A stretch of DNA of 64,000 nucleotides from NCBI RefSeq assembly GCF_004114795.1, contig NZ_CP035311.1:1302001-1366000 (forward strand), written 5' to 3'. This stretch comes from Janthinobacterium sp. 17J80-10. GTDB taxonomy: Bacteria > Pseudomonadota > Gammaproteobacteria > Burkholderiales > Burkholderiaceae_D. Positions 38,962-47,818 of this stretch are shown here, one piece after another. Every line of letters starts with the position of its first letter. The first letter of the stretch is position 1. Below the pieces are notes generated by a model. The model was not told where the DNA came from and did no database searches. It worked only from the letters and a program-made list of their open reading frames with translations. The position numbers and the translations under genes are program-made.

Positions 38962-41900
38962 ATGAATAACAAACACTATCTCAAATCAATCAATTATGTG
39001 TTGATTGCTCTAATTTGTTCTGCGGGGGCGCAGGCGGCGGAGACCGATCTTTCGACCGAACCGCTGAATACCTATTCGGCAGCATCCTCGACGGATGTGA
39101 AACCCAACATCATGTTTATCCTGGATAACTCCGGGAGTATGGATTGGGAACACATGCCGGATAATTCTGCCGACGCCGGCAGCGCAGTTCCTTTTACTTA
39201 TGGCTATTACGGCTACCGCAGCAGCCAGTGCAACGGCGTCTATTATAATTCCGGCATCACTTACAAACTGCCCGTGAAAGCTGACGGCAGTGCCTATCCC
39301 AATGCGAGCTTCACCGGGGCGCTTCCGGACGGCTTCAAAGCGGCCACCTCCGGCGGCAGCAACGACCCGGTTAACCTGAGTACCAGCTTCAAGGCCGAGA
39401 CGGACGGCACAGGAGTGGCTGCCTATTATTTTAGATACACGGGTACGCAAACTACTGAAAAACTGAAAAATTATTACGTCTCGACCAGTACGTTTTCCAA
39501 AGAGTGCAGCAGTGCGAAAGATACAGCGCCAGGCAATGCCGTCTTCACCAAAGTGACGGTGGCGGCGAGCGAGCAGCAGAACTTTGCAAACTGGTATAGC
39601 TATTACCGTAACCGCATGCTGATGATGAAGAGCGCATCCGGTCTGGCGTTCAAGAGCGTGGGTGACAAGTTCCGCGTCGGCTTCATGACCATCAATAATG
39701 CGACCGGCACCAAGGATTTCCTTAATATCAAGGACTTCAACAGCACACAAAAAGCGGCCTGGTATGATTCCCTTTACGCCACTAACCCAAGTGGCAGCAC
39801 GCCATTACGGGATGCACTGGCCGATGCCGGGCGAATCTATGCAGGGAAATTGGCATCAAAAAATGGGGTCACAGTTGAAGACCCATTGCAATACTCTTGC
39901 CAGCAAAATTACGCCATTCTTTCCACCGATGGTTTCTGGAATACCGGTGCCGGGGCGAAGCTGGACGGCAGCACCGCAGTAGGGAATCAGGATGGTGCTT
40001 TGGCGCGGCCATATAACGATGGCGGCAATTCTCAGCTTCAAACCAAAACCAGCACGCTGCAATCGCAAACAATCACGACGCAGCCGCGCATTCGTACAAG
40101 CAAGTTGCAATCGCAAACAGTCACCCTGCAGCCGCAAATCAGCACCAGTAATCTGCAATCGCAAACAATCACCCTGCAGCCGCAAACCAGCACCAGTAAT
40201 TTGCAAACAAAAACCAGAACGAATGTAAGCGCGCCTTCCATTCAGGCGCGAACAAAAGCCAACTCATCTGCGGCCTGGTCGAGCTGGACGGATGTGCCGT
40301 CATGTACTCCCGTTAGTTCTGGCTATCCGCGAAGAGAGTGCCAAGTTCCGAAGAGCACCTCTTCTGATTCGGGTGCCAGCTATACAGCCTGGTTCTACGA
40401 CACTGCCTGTAGTGTCGACAATTCGGGTTCTACCCGGACTGCGTGCTCGGGCAGCGTGCCGATCTGGGGTAGCTGGACCAACACTGCCAGCTGTACTACC
40501 AACGCCAGCACGCAATGTCAATACACTGCATGGACTGGCTATGCCGACACGGCATCCTGCACCGCCGTTCCCCGGTCGACCAGCTCGCCCTATACCGTGG
40601 GGACAGCCGTGCAATGCAACACTGTGACTACGCTCGGACCATGGGTCAATGCAGCATCGTGTACAACTTCAAGCACGCAAAATTGCCAATATACCGGCTG
40701 GACTGGCTTTGCCAATGCCGCCTCCTGTACGCCGCAACCAAGATCGACCACATCGCCTTATACGGTGGGGACCGCGGCGCAATGCAATACTGTGACTGTC
40801 CTCGGACCATGGGTTGATGCAGCATCCTGCGCAACTTCAGCTTCGCAAAATTGCCAATATACTGCCTGGACTGGCTATTCCAATGTGACGTCATGTACGG
40901 CGGCGCCGCAATCGACAGCCTCGCCCTACACTGTGGGCGTCGCGGCCGAGTGTAATCCGCTTGTGACCTTGGGGACATGGACCAATGCGGCCTCTTGCAC
41001 AGCATCAAGCACAGAAAATTGTCAATATACTGCCTGGTCCGCCAGCTGGTCTAACGTCGCAAGTTGTACCGAGGTTGCGCAATCGTCTGGACCGAGTTAC
41101 ACGGTAGGAACTGCAAGACAATGTCAAGCCATCGCTACCAGCGGCAATTCCGATACCTTGGCTGACGTGGCGGCATACTATTACAAAACCGACTTGCGCA
41201 ATTCGACTGCAACTGGTGCTGATGCGACCGGAACGTGTGATGGCCCGATCCTGACTGCCGGTGTTCCCAACGATTTGTGCGCAAATAATGTGCCGGCAAA
41301 CGGCGATGATACTGCCGTCACTCAGCACATGACGACATTTACGCTGGGCTTGGGGGTGCGTGGCCGCATGGTGTATTCGCCGACTTACAAGACGGATACC
41401 AGCGGCGATTATTTTGACGTCGCAAAAGGGAATGCGCCCGATGCTGCCAGTGGGGTTTGCTCCTGGCAAGCTAGTGGGAAATGCAACTGGCCAACGCCAG
41501 GCATGGATGCCTCCTCTCAAGGCAAAATTGAAAACGTCGATGATCTCTGGCATGCAGCGGTCAATGGCCATGGCACGTATTTCAGCGCTGTTGACCCCGA
41601 TTCTCTTGCCAACGGCTTGATGTCAGCCCTGCAGACAATCATCAACACGCCACGGCCAGGTACGGCGGCGGCGGCGGCCAGCAGTAACCCGAACGTCAGT
41701 GCCAGCGATAACTATGTCTTCAGCTCGTCCTATCGTTCACTGGAATGGTTTGGTGAATTGATTCGTCAAAGGATTGATCCTGAAACTGCGGTGTTGTCCA
41801 AGCAGAACTGGTCGGCCATGCAATTGCTGGATTGCGCGACGACGCCATGGAGCGCAGGAAAGCCTGGCGGTTATAAAACCGGTGAAGTCTATAATCAGGG

Positions 41901-43848
41901 CGGGAGGTGTTATCTGGTTAAAAAAGACTACATTCCCGGATTGACGTTTGACGAAGCCAGCGTCGATACGACCAATTCTACGGTGATCAACGTGGATGAA
42001 ACTGCCGCTTCCAAAGTGCCGGCGGTGCCTTTGGCAAGCCGTTCCATTTACACGAAGGGCAGCAGCGGACTGATTCCTTTTACCTGGAGTTCCCTGGTGG
42101 ATGCCACTCTGGATGGTTACTTCAAGAAGGCACATATCGCTTATGTTTCTGCAACGCAAGGCCTCAGCCAGTTCTGTACACCAGCGGGTTCCTTGTGTCT
42201 AAGTGCAACGCAGCAAGATAACTTTACCCTTGCGACCAGTGGCGCCGCTGGTGAGGCACTGGTAAATTTCCTGCGCGGAGATCGCAGCAATGAAGGGACT
42301 TTTTTCCGCAAACGCACCCATGTACTTGGCGATATTGTTTCGTCCGAGGCCAGGTACGTGCAGGCACCTTTGTTCAACTATGCTGATGCCGCTTATGGCG
42401 ACTTTAAAGCCTTGAGGAAGACCCGGGCTGGCCGAGTCTATGTGGGCGGAAATGACGGCATGCTGCATGCGTTCGATGCAGAAACCGGCCAGGAGTCGTG
42501 GGCTTATATTCCAAGCATGGTGTTGCCGAACCTGTACAAGCTGGCGGATAAAAAGTACTCGGATCCGGACATGCATCAGTATTTTGTCGATGGCACACCG
42601 GAAACCGGTGATATCTGCCCGAATGCGCCAGGCAGTTCGTGTACTGCGGCGCAATGGAAGACAATTCTGGTAGGCGGCCTGAATCGCGGCGGCAAGGGCT
42701 ACTATGCGCTCGATGTTACCAATCCTGCATCACCCCAATTGTTGTGGGAATTTACCGATACCAATCTTGGTTATAGCTATGGCAATCCCAAAATTACCAA
42801 ACTGAAAGATGGCACCTGGGTAGTATTGCTCACTTCGGGTTACAACAATGCAGATGGCAAGGGTCGCTTGTATGTGCTGAATGCCAATACCGGCACACTT
42901 ATCAGAAGCATCGCCACCAGTGCCGGCAGCGCCGCATCGCCAAGCGGCCTGGCCCGCATCAGCGCCCATGCCCGCGAGCCGATGACCAACAATACTATCC
43001 AGGCAGCCTATGGCGGCGACGTCTTGGGTAACCTGTGGCGTTTCGATGTCAATAATGACTATGGCGTTGCCGGTTACGATGCGCATTTGCTGATCAGTTT
43101 CCAGGATGCGTCAGGCAATCCGCAACCCATTACTGTCAAGCCATTGGAAGTCACCGTGAATGGCAAGCCAGTCGTGTATGCCGGCACAGGGCGCTATCTC
43201 GGCAAGAGCGACGTGGGCGACACCAACAAGCACACGTTCTACGCAGTGCGGGATAACCTGGATGCCACGACACTGGCGACGCCACGCAGTCTTGGCAGCG
43301 GTTTCGTGAAACAGGTATTAACCGCCGATACATGCCCGGCAGGCTCGCCGGAGTCGGTTTGCAAAACGGGGCAGGTCGTGCGCACCAGTACGAACAACCC
43401 GGTGAATTGGGCAAGTGACAAGGGCTGGTATGTGGATTTCCTGACAGCCGGCGAACGCTCCAGCACCGACCCGGATCTGGGCCTCGGCACGCTCCTGTTC
43501 ACAACCATCACGCCGGATGGCGCCAGTGCCAACGCTTGCGGCAAGCCCGACGGCGCATCTGCCAGTTATCTGTATTCCCTGAATTATCTGACCGGCGGTC
43601 CGGTCTCGGGAAATGCAGGCATCAGCGGCGTCAGCCTCGGAAATGGTCTGGTGACGCGTCCTGTCATGATCAGGTTGCCATCGGGTAAAGTCGTTGCGCT
43701 GGTCCGGTCTTCCGGCGGGTCGAAGCCAGTGGACGATGATCCAAGTTCGACTGACCAAGGCAGTACATTCGTTCCTGGCGTGACGACGAATGAAGCGGGT
43801 GTCGCCGGTGTTCGCAGAGTGTCATGGCGGGAGTTGCCGACGCATTAA
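38962..43848 (+). CDS. pilY1: PilY1, type IV pilus tip adhesin, with a large repeat insertion
   Basis: 1628 residues, well above the usual 1000-1300. Signal peptide 1-26 (ends GAQAA); start fixed by GGGAGG upstream of ATG 38962. A von Willebrand A domain starts at about 47 with MIDAS DNSGS at 55-59. It is interrupted between ARPYNDGG (about 355) and LADVAAYYYKTDLR (about 733) by three 16-residue Gln/Thr repeats (366-413) and four 56-residue Cys/Trp repeats (505-727). The C-terminal Neisseria-PilC beta-propeller runs from about 1150 (RVYVGGNDGMLHAF) to the end, with the RGD that precedes it in many PilY1 proteins (FLRGDRSN). The DxDxDG-type Ca-binding loop usually just before GDxxGNLWRFD seems absent (AREPMTNNTIQAAYGGD). 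Probable roles are pilus biogenesis and adhesion. Confidence 0.93.
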   Translation: MNNKHYLKSINYVLIALICSAGAQAAETDLSTEPLNTYSAASSTDVKPNIMFILDNSGSMDWEHMPDNSADAGSAVPFTYGYYGYRSSQCNGVYYNSGITYKLPVKADGSAYPNASFTGALPDGFKAATSGGSNDPVNLSTSFKAETDGTGVAAYYFRYTGTQTTEKLKNYYVSTSTFSKECSSAKDTAPGNAVFTKVTVAASEQQNFANWYSYYRNRMLMMKSASGLAFKSVGDKFRVGFMTINNATGTKDFLNIKDFNSTQKAAWYDSLYATNPSGSTPLRDALADAGRIYAGKLASKNGVTVEDPLQYSCQQNYAILSTDGFWNTGAGAKLDGSTAVGNQDGALARPYNDGGNSQLQTKTSTLQSQTITTQPRIRTSKLQSQTVTLQPQISTSNLQSQTITLQPQTSTSNLQTKTRTNVSAPSIQARTKANSSAAWSSWTDVPSCTPVSSGYPRRECQVPKSTSSDSGASYTAWFYDTACSVDNSGSTRTACSGSVPIWGSWTNTASCTTNASTQCQYTAWTGYADTASCTAVPRSTSSPYTVGTAVQCNTVTTLGPWVNAASCTTSSTQNCQYTGWTGFANAASCTPQPRSTTSPYTVGTAAQCNTVTVLGPWVDAASCATSASQNCQYTAWTGYSNVTSCTAAPQSTASPYTVGVAAECNPLVTLGTWTNAASCTASSTENCQYTAWSASWSNVASCTEVAQSSGPSYTVGTARQCQAIATSGNSDTLADVAAYYYKTDLRNSTATGADATGTCDGPILTAGVPNDLCANNVPANGDDTAVTQHMTTFTLGLGVRGRMVYSPTYKTDTSGDYFDVAKGNAPDAASGVCSWQASGKCNWPTPGMDASSQGKIENVDDLWHAAVNGHGTYFSAVDPDSLANGLMSALQTIINTPRPGTAAAAASSNPNVSASDNYVFSSSYRSLEWFGELIRQRIDPETAVLSKQNWSAMQLLDCATTPWSAGKPGGYKTGEVYNQGGRCYLVKKDYIPGLTFDEASVDTTNSTVINVDETAASKVPAVPLASRSIYTKGSSGLIPFTWSSLVDATLDGYFKKAHIAYVSATQGLSQFCTPAGSLCLSATQQDNFTLATSGAAGEALVNFLRGDRSNEGTFFRKRTHVLGDIVSSEARYVQAPLFNYADAAYGDFKALRKTRAGRVYVGGNDGMLHAFDAETGQESWAYIPSMVLPNLYKLADKKYSDPDMHQYFVDGTPETGDICPNAPGSSCTAAQWKTILVGGLNRGGKGYYALDVTNPASPQLLWEFTDTNLGYSYGNPKITKLKDGTWVVLLTSGYNNADGKGRLYVLNANTGTLIRSIATSAGSAASPSGLARISAHAREPMTNNTIQAAYGGDVLGNLWRFDVNNDYGVAGYDAHLLISFQDASGNPQPITVKPLEVTVNGKPVVYAGTGRYLGKSDVGDTNKHTFYAVRDNLDATTLATPRSLGSGFVKQVLTADTCPAGSPESVCKTGQVVRTSTNNPVNWASDKGWYVDFLTAGERSSTDPDLGLGTLLFTTITPDGASANACGKPDGASASYLYSLNYLTGGPVSGNAGISGVSLGNGLVTRPVMIRLPSGKVVALVRSSGGSKPVDDDPSSTDQGSTFVPGVTTNEAGVAGVRRVSWRELPTH
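40057..40216 (+). repeat. 48-nt tandem repeat inside pilY1 (three full copies and a partial)
   Basis: Copies start at 40057, 40105, 40153 and 40201 with exactly 48-base spacing. Each encodes 16 residues of the form LQSQT-[IV]-T-x-QP-x2-x-TS-x. Rich in Gln, Thr and Ser, it is probably an extended beta or stalk-like segment. The partial last copy reads LQTKTRTN. Confidence 0.92.
40474..41140 (+). repeat. 168-nt tandem repeat inside pilY1 (four copies)
   Basis: Units start at 40474, 40642, 40810 and 40978, exact 168-base period, the last one ending divergently. Each encodes 56 residues with the pattern W-[TV]-[ND]-x-ASC, Q-[CN]-CQYT-x-W, SC, SPYTVG, C-N. Spaced Trp and Cys recall small disulfide-bonded modules such as thrombospondin type 1, but no match is claimed. 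Confidence 0.93.
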
Positions 43849-43855
43849 CCAGTTA

Positions 43856-43889
43856 CGCCCGATGGGGGGCTTGCGCCTCCCGTCGGGCG
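43856..43889 (+). other. Stem-loop after pilY1
   Basis: CGCCCGA / TCGGGCG arms plus an inner TGGG/CCCG, 8 bases after the stop; no T-run. Could protect or attenuate the pilus mRNA before the TonB-like gene. Confidence 0.45.
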
Positions 43890-43923
43890 GCGTGAATGGA
43901 TAATTGCAAGTGCAGTTTTTATA

Positions 43924-44646
43924 GTGCGAAACCAGCGCCTTCATCTCTTGCCATTGCTGGGTGCGGTCGTGTTGCATATGGCCGTGGCATTTGTCTTAAA
44001 CAATTGCATTGAGAGTGGCGGGGCCACTGCTTCGCAGCGCGCAAATCCTCGAACAATGGTGGCGTATATTAAGGCGGCTGGGGAAACTGCGAGCGTAATG
44101 GATGCGGTGCGTGAGACACCGATCGCGGCCGATACCCTGACGCGCAGGAGCCTCCACCCACCCGAGCCTGGCCAGGATCAGCACACCGTTCCCCAAGACA
44201 TTCACGATCAGGATGCTGCAAACCAGCGCCAGTCGCCACCGTTCGACATGCCGGGGGACGTTTCCCCTCTGTTGCCGGCCGTGCTGCCCATGCCTGCCCG
44301 CTATTTTGAGCCGAAGGACTTGACGGAAAAGCCGCGTGTTTCACAGGATAATCCCGCGGGCCTCAGCTTGTTGGTGCCTGATATCTCGCCACAGCCGGCC
44401 ATTGTTCGCCTGCTGATCAATGAGCAGGGCGAGGTTGACAGGGTGGAAGTGGAAAATTCCCAGTTGTCGGAACAGGCGGAACGTTTCGTTATCGATGCGT
44501 TCGCGAAAATAAGATTTACTCCTGGGAAAGTTGGTGACTTGCCCGTAAAAAGCTTGTTAAGGATCGAAGTGACACTGGAAAGCGCGGTGTCGCCACCCGC
44601 TTCCACGTCAATTCTTTCTGTCACGCCCATACAGCAACTTTACTGA
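43924..44646 (+). CDS. TonB-C-terminal-like periplasmic protein
   Basis: 240 residues from a GTG start. One N-terminal membrane anchor ([20 protein letters not shown]), a long polar and Pro-rich periplasmic stretch (about 35-145), and a C-terminal domain (about 150-235: [46 protein letters not shown]) of the TonB-C type. It lacks the usual TonB box-binding context and ExbBD partners. Lying 75 bases after pilY1, it could be part of the pilus operon or independent. No clear Shine-Dalgarno sequence, so expression is uncertain. Confidence 0.72.
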   Translation: MRNQRLHLLPLLGAVVLHMAVAFVLNNCIESGGATASQRANPRTMVAYIKAAGETASVMDAVRETPIAADTLTRRSLHPPEPGQDQHTVPQDIHDQDAANQRQSPPFDMPGDVSPLLPAVLPMPARYFEPKDLTEKPRVSQDNPAGLSLLVPDISPQPAIVRLLINEQGEVDRVEVENSQLSEQAERFVIDAFAKIRFTPGKVGDLPVKSLLRIEVTLESAVSPPASTSILSVTPIQQLY

Positions 44647-44661
44647 TCCAGTCCAGGGGGC

Positions 44662-44685
44662 CATGATGCCGAATCCGGCATCATG
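44662..44685. repeat. Perfect inverted repeat upstream of fumC
   Basis: CATGATGCCG-N4-CGGCATCATG: 10-bp perfect arms, 15 bases after the TonB-like gene. Followed by a T-containing but broken tract, so it may be a weak terminator or an operator in the 142-base gap before fumC. Confidence 0.5.
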
Positions 44686-44788
44686 CATCACTGGTTTTCA
44701 GTTTGTGATATTTTTAATTGTTACTCTATTGATTTGTCGTCATCGTGTGTTCCTCTTCGCGCGGTCTTCAACATGCATCGGACAAGCC

Positions 44789-46180
44789 ATGAAAAATATC
44801 AGAACCGAGAGCGACACCTTCGGCCCCATCGCCGTCCCGGCCGACCAGCTATGGGGCGCCCAGACCCAGCGCTCGCTTGAGCACTTCCACATTTCCAGCG
44901 AACGCATGCCGCCGGAACTGATCCATGGCCTGGTCGAAGTCAAGCGTGCCTGCGCCAAGGTCAACGCCGAGCTGCAGCGCCTGGACACGGCCAAGGCCGA
45001 CGCCATACGGCAGGCAGCCGACGAGGTCATCGCCGGCCAGCATGCGGATAACTTCCCGCTTTCAATATGGCAAACCGGTTCCGGCACGCAGACCAACATG
45101 AATGTCAACGAGGTGCTGGCCAACCGCGCTTCCGAAATCCTGGGCGGGGAGCGCGGCCAGAAGCGCCTGGTGCACCCGAACGACGATGTCAATCTCGGGC
45201 AGTCTTCCAACGATATTTTCCCGACTGCCATGCACGTTGCGGCTAGCGTGGCGCTCACGCAGGCGCTGCTGCCGTCGCTGCGCGCACTGTCCGCGAGCCT
45301 GGCGCAAAAGGCAGGCGCTTTCGCCGGCATCGTCAAGATCGGCCGCACCCATTTGCAGGATGCCACGCCGCTTACCCTGGAGCAGGAGTTTTCCGGTTAT
45401 GTCGCCCAGCTCAGGCACGCTGATGCCGCGATTGTCGCCGCATTGCCGTTGCTGCAAGAACTGGCGGCAGGCGGCACGGCGGTGGGCACCGGCCTGAATA
45501 CCACCGCCGACTTCGGCGACCGCGTTGCCGCTGAATTATCGGCGCGCCTGCAGCAGCCCTTTTCGAGCGCGGCCAACAAGTTCGCTGCGCTGGCCGGGCA
45601 CGAAGCCCTGCTGTTCGCGCATGGCGCCCTGAAAACGCTGGCGGGCGCGCTCATGAAGATCGCCAACGATGTGCGCTGGCTGGCTTCCGGGCCGCGTTCC
45701 GGCCTGGGCGAAATCAGCATCCCGGAAAACGAACCGGGCAGTTCCATCATGCCCGGCAAGGTCAACCCGACCCAGGCCGAGGCGCTGACCATGCTGTGCT
45801 GCCAGGTGTTCGGCAACGATGTCGCAATCAACATCGGCGGCGCCTCCGGCAACTTCGAGCTGAATGTATTCAAGCCGATGATCGCGCATAATTTTTTGCA
45901 AAGCGTGCGCCTGCTTGCCGATGGCATGAAGAGTTTCGAGGAACATTGCGTGCGCGGCATCCAGGCGAACGAGGCGCGCATTGCCGAATTGATGGAACGC
46001 TCATTGATGCTGGTGACGGCGCTGGCGCCGCACATCGGCTATGATCGCGCCGCGCAGATCGCCAAGCAGGCGCACCACGACGGCACCACCCTGAAGGAAA
46101 CGGCGCTGGCGCTGGGCTATGTGACGGAAGACGAGTTTCAGCGCTGGGTGCTGCCGGAGCGCATGACGCGGCCGGATTGA
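44789..46180 (+). CDS. fumC: Class II fumarate hydratase
   Basis: 463-residue iron-independent fumarase of the TCA cycle. Begins [28 protein letters not shown]. Visible active-site regions are [39 protein letters not shown], the T-H pair in [16 protein letters not shown], and the SS loop signature [15 protein letters not shown]. Start at 44789; the frame is open further upstream over a hydrophobic, AT-rich non-homologous stretch that I reject. Confidence 0.97.
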   Translation: MKNIRTESDTFGPIAVPADQLWGAQTQRSLEHFHISSERMPPELIHGLVEVKRACAKVNAELQRLDTAKADAIRQAADEVIAGQHADNFPLSIWQTGSGTQTNMNVNEVLANRASEILGGERGQKRLVHPNDDVNLGQSSNDIFPTAMHVAASVALTQALLPSLRALSASLAQKAGAFAGIVKIGRTHLQDATPLTLEQEFSGYVAQLRHADAAIVAALPLLQELAAGGTAVGTGLNTTADFGDRVAAELSARLQQPFSSAANKFAALAGHEALLFAHGALKTLAGALMKIANDVRWLASGPRSGLGEISIPENEPGSSIMPGKVNPTQAEALTMLCCQVFGNDVAINIGGASGNFELNVFKPMIAHNFLQSVRLLADGMKSFEEHCVRGIQANEARIAELMERSLMLVTALAPHIGYDRAAQIAKQAHHDGTTLKETALALGYVTEDEFQRWVLPERMTRPD

Positions 46181-46294
46181 CAAGTCCGGTTGCGCAACGC
46201 CGCGGCACTCCGTGCCAATGCGTCTGCGGAACCTTGTGCCTGCGCGACAGGTCTGTCTGTGGTTATACTACCGCAGGACATTGTCAGGCAATCC

Positions 46295-47725
46295 ATGGCG
46301 AAGCACGAGAAACTCATATTTGTCGATCTTGAAACGACCGGCGCCAATCCCATCGTCGACCGCATCACCGAAATCGGCATCGTCGAAGTGCAGGGGGAGC
46401 AGGTCACGCACTGGTCGACGCTGGTCAACCCGGAAGTCCCGATTCCGCCATTTATCCAGAACCTGACCGGCATTTCCGATGCCATGGTCGCCACTGCGCC
46501 GGCGTTCGGCGAGCTTGCCGAGGAAGTGCTGGCGCGCCTGCAGGGCGGTTTGTTCATCGCCCATAACGCGCGCTTCGATTATGGTTTTTTGCGCAATGCC
46601 TTCAAGGCGGCCGGCCACAGCCTGCGTGCCGACGTGCTGTGTACCGTCAAGCTGTCGCGCAAGCTCTTTCCCGAGCACGCCAAGCATAATCTCGACGCCC
46701 TGGTGCAGCGCCACGAATTGCAGGCGATGGGGCGTCACCGCGCCCTGGCCGATGCCGACCTCTTGTGGCAATTATGGCGCAAGCTCGAGCGCGAGGTGGC
46801 GCCCGAAGATTTTTCGTCGGCGCTGGCGCAACTGCTGCAACGCCCCAGCACGCCGACCCACCTGGCGCCTGAAGTGCTCGATGAAATGCCGGACACGCCC
46901 GGCGTCTACCTGTTTTACGGCGAAAACGATGCGCTGCTCTATGTGGGCAAAAGCGTGCGCCTGCGCCAGCGCGTGCTGTCGCATTTCAACGGCGACCACA
47001 AGCTGTTCCAGGACATGCGCATGTCGCAGCAGATCCATCGGCTGGAATGGCGCGAAACCGGCGGCGAACTGGGGGCGCTGTTGCTTGAGGCGCAACTGAT
47101 CAAGGACCGCCAGCCAATCCATAACCGGGTACTCCGGCGCCAGCGCGAACTGTGTGCCTGGCAGCTGCCGTCGCCGGACAATGCGCAGGAGGCGCCGGCA
47201 CTGGCCTATGCCCGCGATGTCGATTTTGCATCGACAGAAAACCTGTATGGCTTGTTCAGCTCGCGCAAGAAGGCCGAGGCAAGCTTGCGTGAAATCGCCG
47301 AATCTCACCAGTTGTGCCTGGTCATGCTGGGGCTGGAAAACAGGGTGCAGGCCGGCAAGCCCTGTTTTGCCCACCAGCTGCGGCGTTGCAGCGGCGCCTG
47401 CTGCGGCAAGGAGCCGCAGGCGCTGCACCAGGCTCGGCTGATGGCAGCGCTCGCAAGCCTCAAGCTGACGACCTGGCCTTATCAGGGGCCGATCGCGCTT
47501 GTCGAGGGCACGCCTGGCAGTACATCCCGGCAAGCCCATGTGGTGCATAACTGGTGCTATCTTGGCAGTGCCAACGCGGAAGAGGATATCTGGGCGCTGC
47601 TCGAGCACTCGCCGGCACGGCCGGCTTTTGACGTGGATACTTACAAGATCCTGTTGCGCGCCTTGCGCCTGGGGAAGGTGAAAGTGCGCCCATTGCCGCG
47701 CCCGTCAGAACCGGCTGCCGCCTGA
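46295..47725 (+). CDS. DEDDh exonuclease fused to a UvrC/Cho-like GIY-YIG endonuclease
   Basis: 476 residues. Residues 1-175 form a DnaQ-type 3'-5' exonuclease: FVDLETTG (Asp, Glu), HNARFDYGFL (Asp) and GRHRALADADLL (His, Asp). Residues about 205-290 form a GIY-YIG domain (PGVYLFYGENDALLYVGKS, then LLLEAQLIKDRQP). The C-terminal part has the Cho/UvrC-like Cys segment CFAHQLRRCSGACCGKE. Such fusions replace the stand-alone Cho endonuclease in many proteobacteria and are thought to act in nucleotide excision repair or DNA end trimming. Start at ATG 46295, with a TATACT box 26 bases before it. Confidence 0.92.
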   Translation: MAKHEKLIFVDLETTGANPIVDRITEIGIVEVQGEQVTHWSTLVNPEVPIPPFIQNLTGISDAMVATAPAFGELAEEVLARLQGGLFIAHNARFDYGFLRNAFKAAGHSLRADVLCTVKLSRKLFPEHAKHNLDALVQRHELQAMGRHRALADADLLWQLWRKLEREVAPEDFSSALAQLLQRPSTPTHLAPEVLDEMPDTPGVYLFYGENDALLYVGKSVRLRQRVLSHFNGDHKLFQDMRMSQQIHRLEWRETGGELGALLLEAQLIKDRQPIHNRVLRRQRELCAWQLPSPDNAQEAPALAYARDVDFASTENLYGLFSSRKKAEASLREIAESHQLCLVMLGLENRVQAGKPCFAHQLRRCSGACCGKEPQALHQARLMAALASLKLTTWPYQGPIALVEGTPGSTSRQAHVVHNWCYLGSANAEEDIWALLEHSPARPAFDVDTYKILLRALRLGKVKVRPLPRPSEPAAA

Positions 47726-47737
47726 TTCATTTCTTTC

Positions 47738-47767
47738 TTGTCAACAAGGACTGATTCCCCGCATAAT
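47738..47767 (+). promoter_or_regulatory. Sigma70 promoter of the zinc-ribbon gene group
   Basis: TTGTCA (47738-47743), 18-base spacer and CATAAT (47762-47767), about 50 bases before the TTG start of the first zinc-ribbon gene. Confidence 0.55.
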
Positions 47768-47818
47768 CTGGACACTTTTTCATTTTAGCAATATTGTCCG
47801 TTTATACAGGGAGGTTCC

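Noticed and set aside
40057-41140. Regular direct repeats that could suggest a CRISPR array
   Set aside because: Repeats are contiguous, 48 and 168 bases long, in frame and translated within pilY1; there are no unique spacers and no cas genes.
44663-44788. Hydrophobic N-terminal extension of fumarase from 44663
   Set aside because: FumC is cytosolic and conserved from [12 protein letters not shown] onward; the extension covers an inverted repeat and AT-rich promoter-like DNA.
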